From JACTOJ01 sp032335695 (GTDB taxonomy: Bacteria; Bacillota; Clostridia; Clostridiales; Clostridiaceae), in contig NZ_JACTOJ010000016.1 of the NCBI RefSeq assembly GCF_032335695.1, forward strand, positions 1-64,000: DNA of 64,000 nucleotides, in the 5' to 3' direction. Shown piece after piece: positions 60,864 to 64,000 of this stretch. The translations under genes were made by a program, and so were the position numbers. The notes beneath the pieces are model-generated. The model saw nothing but the letters and a program-made list of their open reading frames with translations. It was not told the DNA's origin and made no database searches. Each line of letters begins with the position of its first letter. The first letter of the stretch is position 1.

Positions 60864-62080
60864 TGAATAAACCAGAAATACTTGCACCAGCAGGTAATTT
60901 AGAAAAATTAAAAACTGCTATTGATTTTGGAGCAGATGCAGTATATTTAGGTGGAAACAAGCTTAATCTTAGAGCTTTTGCAGATAATTTTGACAATGAA
61001 GAACTAATAGAAGGCATAGAATATGCACATAGCAGAAACAAAAGGGTATATGTTACTTTAAATGTTTTTCCTCATAATGAAGATCTTGACGGACTTGAAG
61101 AATATCTTAAAGAACTTTATAGTTTAGGAGTAGATGCTATTATAGTTTCTGACCCTGGTATAATAATGACAGCTAGAGAGGTAGTTCCAGATTTAGAAAT
61201 ACATCTTAGCACTCAAGCTAATAATGTTAATTACAAATCTGCTATTTTTTGGCACAAACAAGGAGTAAAAAGAATCGTTTTAGCAAGAGAATTATCCATG
61301 CAGGAAGTGGTTGGAATAAGAGAAAAGCTTCCTGACAGCTGTGAGATAGAAGCTTTTGTTCATGGATCAATGTGTATGTCCTATTCGGGTAGATGTCTTC
61401 TTTCTAATTATTTAACAGGAAGAGATTCCAATAGAGGAGCATGTGCTCAACCTTGCAGATACAAGTATTACCTTATGGAAGAAAAGAGACCAGGAGAATA
61501 TTTTAAGGTAATGGAAGATGATAAGGGCAGCTATATAATGAATTCCAAAGATCTTTGCATGATAGAATATATACCTGAATTAGTGAAAGCAGGTATTACA
61601 TCCTTTAAAATAGAAGGAAGAATGAAAAGTTCATTTTATGTAGCTGTAGTTACTAAAGCTTACAGAGAAGCTATAGATGCTTATTTTGAAGAAAAAGAAA
61701 ATTATGAATTTAAAGAAAGATGGCTTCAAGATTTAGATAAAGTTAGTCATAGACAATATTATACTGGATTTTATTTTGGGGATCCTAATAAGCAAACTTA
61801 TGAATCCTCATCTTATATAAGGAATTATGATATAGTTGGTGTGGTTAAAAGCTATGACGCTGATAAAAAAGAAGCTGTTATCGAGCAGAGAAACAAGGTT
61901 TTTGAAGGAGATGCAGCAGAAGTATTAAGAGCTAAAGGAGAAGACTTTCAAATTAGGTTAAAAAATATAAGAAGTATTGATGATAAAAAATTAGATTCCA
62001 CTCCTGTGGCTCAAATGCTATATAAGATAGATTGTGATAAAACTTTGCAAGAAAAAGATTTTATTATTATGAAAAAATAA
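60863..62080 (+). CDS. trhP: tRNA U34 hydroxylation protein TrhP (U32 peptidase family)
   Basis: 405 residues. LAPAGNLEKLKTAIDFGADAV at the start, STQANNVNY, the HGSMCMSYSGRCLLSNY signature, NRGACAQPCRYKY and IEGRMKSSFYVA. The conserved cysteines suit an Fe-S site. TrhP proteins hydroxylate tRNA U34 using prephenate. It partners trmR (TAATG overlap). A single trhP here replaces the yrrN-yrrO pair of Bacillus. Confidence 0.92.
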   Translation: MNKPEILAPAGNLEKLKTAIDFGADAVYLGGNKLNLRAFADNFDNEELIEGIEYAHSRNKRVYVTLNVFPHNEDLDGLEEYLKELYSLGVDAIIVSDPGIIMTAREVVPDLEIHLSTQANNVNYKSAIFWHKQGVKRIVLARELSMQEVVGIREKLPDSCEIEAFVHGSMCMSYSGRCLLSNYLTGRDSNRGACAQPCRYKYYLMEEKRPGEYFKVMEDDKGSYIMNSKDLCMIEYIPELVKAGITSFKIEGRMKSSFYVAVVTKAYREAIDAYFEEKENYEFKERWLQDLDKVSHRQYYTGFYFGDPNKQTYESSSYIRNYDIVGVVKSYDADKKEAVIEQRNKVFEGDAAEVLRAKGEDFQIRLKNIRSIDDKKLDSTPVAQMLYKIDCDKTLQEKDFIIMKK

Positions 62081-62090
62081 ATTAAAGAAT

Positions 62091-62137
62091 AAAACACCTA
62101 TATTTTGTCTAGAATCTAGATGAAATGAGGTGTTTTT
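62091..62137 (+). terminator. Terminator-like hairpin overlapping the PBP start region
   Basis: AAAACACCT (62091-62099) and AGGTGTTTT (62128-62136) pair over 9 bp, with inner TCTA/TAGA, then T-rich. The 3' arm contains the PBP SD (GAGGTG), and the PBP start codon follows the T-run. Confidence 0.6.
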
Positions 62138-63820
62138 TTGTTTTTTTCTATTTCTAAAAAAAGACTAAGTTTAGTCTTAGCTATAATATACTTAATTACA
62201 TTATTATTGGTGGGAAGGCTAACTTATATAATGACTGCTCAAAGTGATGAATTGAGCGTAATGACTAATAATCAATATACAGTATATGAACCTACTACTG
62301 ATGCAAAATTTATACTTCAAGATTCAAAAGGAAAAGATATATTGAGTTACAATACTGAATATTATTTTGTATTGGATTTATCTTCTTTCATGAAAAATAA
62401 TAGAAATACTGATTTACGCGATTATAATACTTTAGTATATATATTAAGGAATTATAATCAAGACTATGATTTAGCCAATATAAGCAAAGACATGATGGGA
62501 AAAAAATTATATTATGAAATTGACGAAGATACTTATAATAAAATAGCTAAAATAAAGGATATAAAGGGAATATATTGTTTTAAAAAAGAAGTGGTGGATA
62601 TAAGTAAACCTTGGAGATATGAGAATATGTTAATAAATCCTTTAACTGCAGATAATAAAGCTAAAGATAAAAATTCTTTAGAAGGTTTTATTGCTGGTAA
62701 GGTTAAAAATAATGAATACCCAAAAATAGCTTTTGATAGAGATAACAATGGCATTATTTCTGAAAAGGGTGTAGTTAGGCCTAGTAAAAATGTGAATGTA
62801 AGGTTAACTACAGATAGCACATTGGAGGATGATATTAGAAACATTCTTCATGAGAATAAATATAGTAAGTATGATCAAATAGGTGTAGCTGTTATGGAAT
62901 CTGATACTGGTAAAATTGTAGCTATGGCTCAAAGAGATGATTGGAAACCAAATATATTGCTTTGTTCAGCCACGGAAAATGGATATGAACCAGGTTCTAT
63001 TTTTAAAACTATTGTGGCAGAGGCAGCCTTAACAAAAGATAAAAATTATGCCAATGAGGAGGTTACCTGCAAAGAAACTGGAGAGGATCATGGTACTGTT
63101 AATATGAAAGAGGCCTATGAAGTTTCTTGCAATACTTTCTTCTCAAAACTAGGAAATGATATAGGGTTTAAAAATATTTTTGAAATGGCTAAATCAGAAG
63201 GCCTTTTAAATAAAGTTTTGGGATTTAATGGAGTAAATGAAGTAACTGGAGATATAGTAGCCTCAAAAAGCTTGGATTTGAACAATCTTCTGGGAGATGA
63301 AATAGCCAACATGAAAAACGTAAAACAAGCGGACGGTACAGAAGCTATGTTAGGTATAGGGCAAAGCGTTAGAATAACTCCGATTCAAGCTTTAAATATA
63401 GTTAATACTGTTGTAAATAGCGGAGTTTATGTAAAGCCATACTTGATTCAAGAATTATTTGATGATAAGAATAATACTATAGAGGCATATAATACAGACA
63501 GCAAGCAGGTCTTTGATAAAAGTGTAGCAGGCATTTTAAAAGAATATATGAGAAGTGTAGTAACAGGAAGCAAAGGAACTGGCAGGCAAGCTAATATTAA
63601 TGAAACTGACTGTGGAGGTAAGACAGGTACAAATACTAGATATGAAGGAAATGTGAAGCATTCTGATGGATGGTTTATAGGATATTTTAATTGCAATGGA
63701 AAATATTACTCTATGGTAGTATTTGCCAAAGATATTGATGCGATTAAAGATGGAGGTGGAAGTACAGCGGCTCCCATATTTAAAGAAATAGCTGAAAAGA
63801 TGTTAGAAATGTATAAATAA
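62138..63820 (+). CDS. Class B penicillin-binding protein (transpeptidase)
   Basis: 560 residues. One N-terminal membrane helix, a dimerisation region, and a transpeptidase domain with SxxK at Ser287-Lys290 (PGSIFKT), SCNTF as SxN, and GGKTGTN as KTG. It crosslinks peptidoglycan. SpoVD- and FtsI-like proteins are the closest types, but no PASTA domain is present and I cannot say whether it is vegetative or sporulation-specific. TTG start at 62138 follows GAGGTG, which lies in a hairpin. Confidence 0.88.
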   Translation: MFFSISKKRLSLVLAIIYLITLLLVGRLTYIMTAQSDELSVMTNNQYTVYEPTTDAKFILQDSKGKDILSYNTEYYFVLDLSSFMKNNRNTDLRDYNTLVYILRNYNQDYDLANISKDMMGKKLYYEIDEDTYNKIAKIKDIKGIYCFKKEVVDISKPWRYENMLINPLTADNKAKDKNSLEGFIAGKVKNNEYPKIAFDRDNNGIISEKGVVRPSKNVNVRLTTDSTLEDDIRNILHENKYSKYDQIGVAVMESDTGKIVAMAQRDDWKPNILLCSATENGYEPGSIFKTIVAEAALTKDKNYANEEVTCKETGEDHGTVNMKEAYEVSCNTFFSKLGNDIGFKNIFEMAKSEGLLNKVLGFNGVNEVTGDIVASKSLDLNNLLGDEIANMKNVKQADGTEAMLGIGQSVRITPIQALNIVNTVVNSGVYVKPYLIQELFDDKNNTIEAYNTDSKQVFDKSVAGILKEYMRSVVTGSKGTGRQANINETDCGGKTGTNTRYEGNVKHSDGWFIGYFNCNGKYYSMVVFAKDIDAIKDGGGSTAAPIFKEIAEKMLEMYK

Positions 63821-63860
63821 GTACCAGCTATAATAATAGTAGTATAGCTGGTACTTTAAT
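63820..63860. terminator. Terminator between PBP and SASP genes
   Basis: AGTACCAGCTATA (63820-63832) and TATAGCTGGTACT (63843-63855) form a 13-bp perfect stem, followed by TTAAT. It probably serves both convergent genes. Confidence 0.8.
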
Positions 63861-63875
63861 ACCTACATTAAAATA

Positions 63876-64000
63876 TTATAAATTTTTTTCATAGGATTCA
63901 ACCATGTGCTTAACCATGTATCCACCTACAGAACCATTTTGTCTAGAAGTAAGATTTCCTTTGTCAACGCTATCGTAGTTTGTTAAACCTATTTCACTAG
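63876..64000 (-). CDS. Alpha/beta-type small acid-soluble spore protein, 3' end only
   Basis: The minus-strand frame enters from the right edge and ends at TAA (63876-63878), giving the last 40 residues. They include SEIGLTNYDSVDKGNLTSR, then GSVGGYMVKHMVESYEKNL, the DNA-binding C-terminal part typical of clostridial alpha/beta SASPs. The SEIG segment resembles the germination-protease cleavage region. These proteins coat spore DNA. The start lies outside the window. Confidence 0.9.
   Translation of the reverse strand, partial: SEIGLTNYDSVDKGNLTSRQNGSVGGYMVKHMVESYEKNL

Overview
The window is a chromosomal segment of a spore-forming, anaerobic, AT-rich Firmicute, most likely Clostridium sensu stricto. 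This rests on the very AT-rich composition, frequent TTG/GTG starts behind strong GGAGG Shine-Dalgarno (SD) sites, a cwlJ-gerQ spore-germination pair, a spore DNA-protecting (SASP) gene at the right edge, a 2-oxoacid:ferredoxin oxidoreductase, and the order alaS-ireB-ruvX-DUF1292-fur-rnj. I see no prophage, insertion sequence, CRISPR array, rRNA or tRNA. Nearly all of it is core metabolism and housekeeping.

Left part (1-17 kb): a sensor kinase cut by the window start; a FabK/nitronate monooxygenase-like flavoprotein behind a FabT-like palindrome; a TtcA-like tRNA thiolase; a DUF47-Pit phosphate uptake pair behind a PhoP-box-like repeat; a small repeat protein; the complete sufCBDSU iron-sulfur operon; korAB with a Fur/PerR-like box on its promoter; an MFS exporter; cwlJ-gerQ; and a phosphoesterase.

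Middle (17-46 kb): a mostly minus-strand block holds arginase, an unusual ParB-like/BMP fusion, asparagine synthetase and an argB-argD-M20 deacetylase operon, with aroK on the plus strand between them. A plus-strand amino-acid block follows: aconitase, hom, thrC, gltB and gltD. Together these make glutamate, threonine precursors and arginine. Then come a gene remnant, a small hypothetical gene, a secreted ComEC-like metallohydrolase, a ferritin-like/DUF5661 fusion, a LysE exporter, a YfcE phosphodiesterase, and a potABCD polyamine operon headed by its HTH-cupin regulator.

Right part (46-64 kb): greA with a terminator-like leader; iscR-iscS-iscU (a second Fe-S system); a PRC-barrel protein and AI-2E-type permease; a T-box-controlled alaS; ireB-ruvX-DUF1292-fur-rnj; typA-mltG-trmR-trhP (translation, cell wall and tRNA wobble modification); a class B penicillin-binding protein; and the partial SASP gene.

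I did not find a wholly new multi-gene system. The best leads are the cytoplasmic ParB-like/BMP fusion with the 51-bp palindrome before it, a hairpin between SD and start of ireB, a T-box with a very short Stem I, a leader sequence shared by the suf and isc operons, an orphan terminator upstream of aconitase, paired operators on the pot promoter, and a deacetylase placed to complete arginine synthesis.
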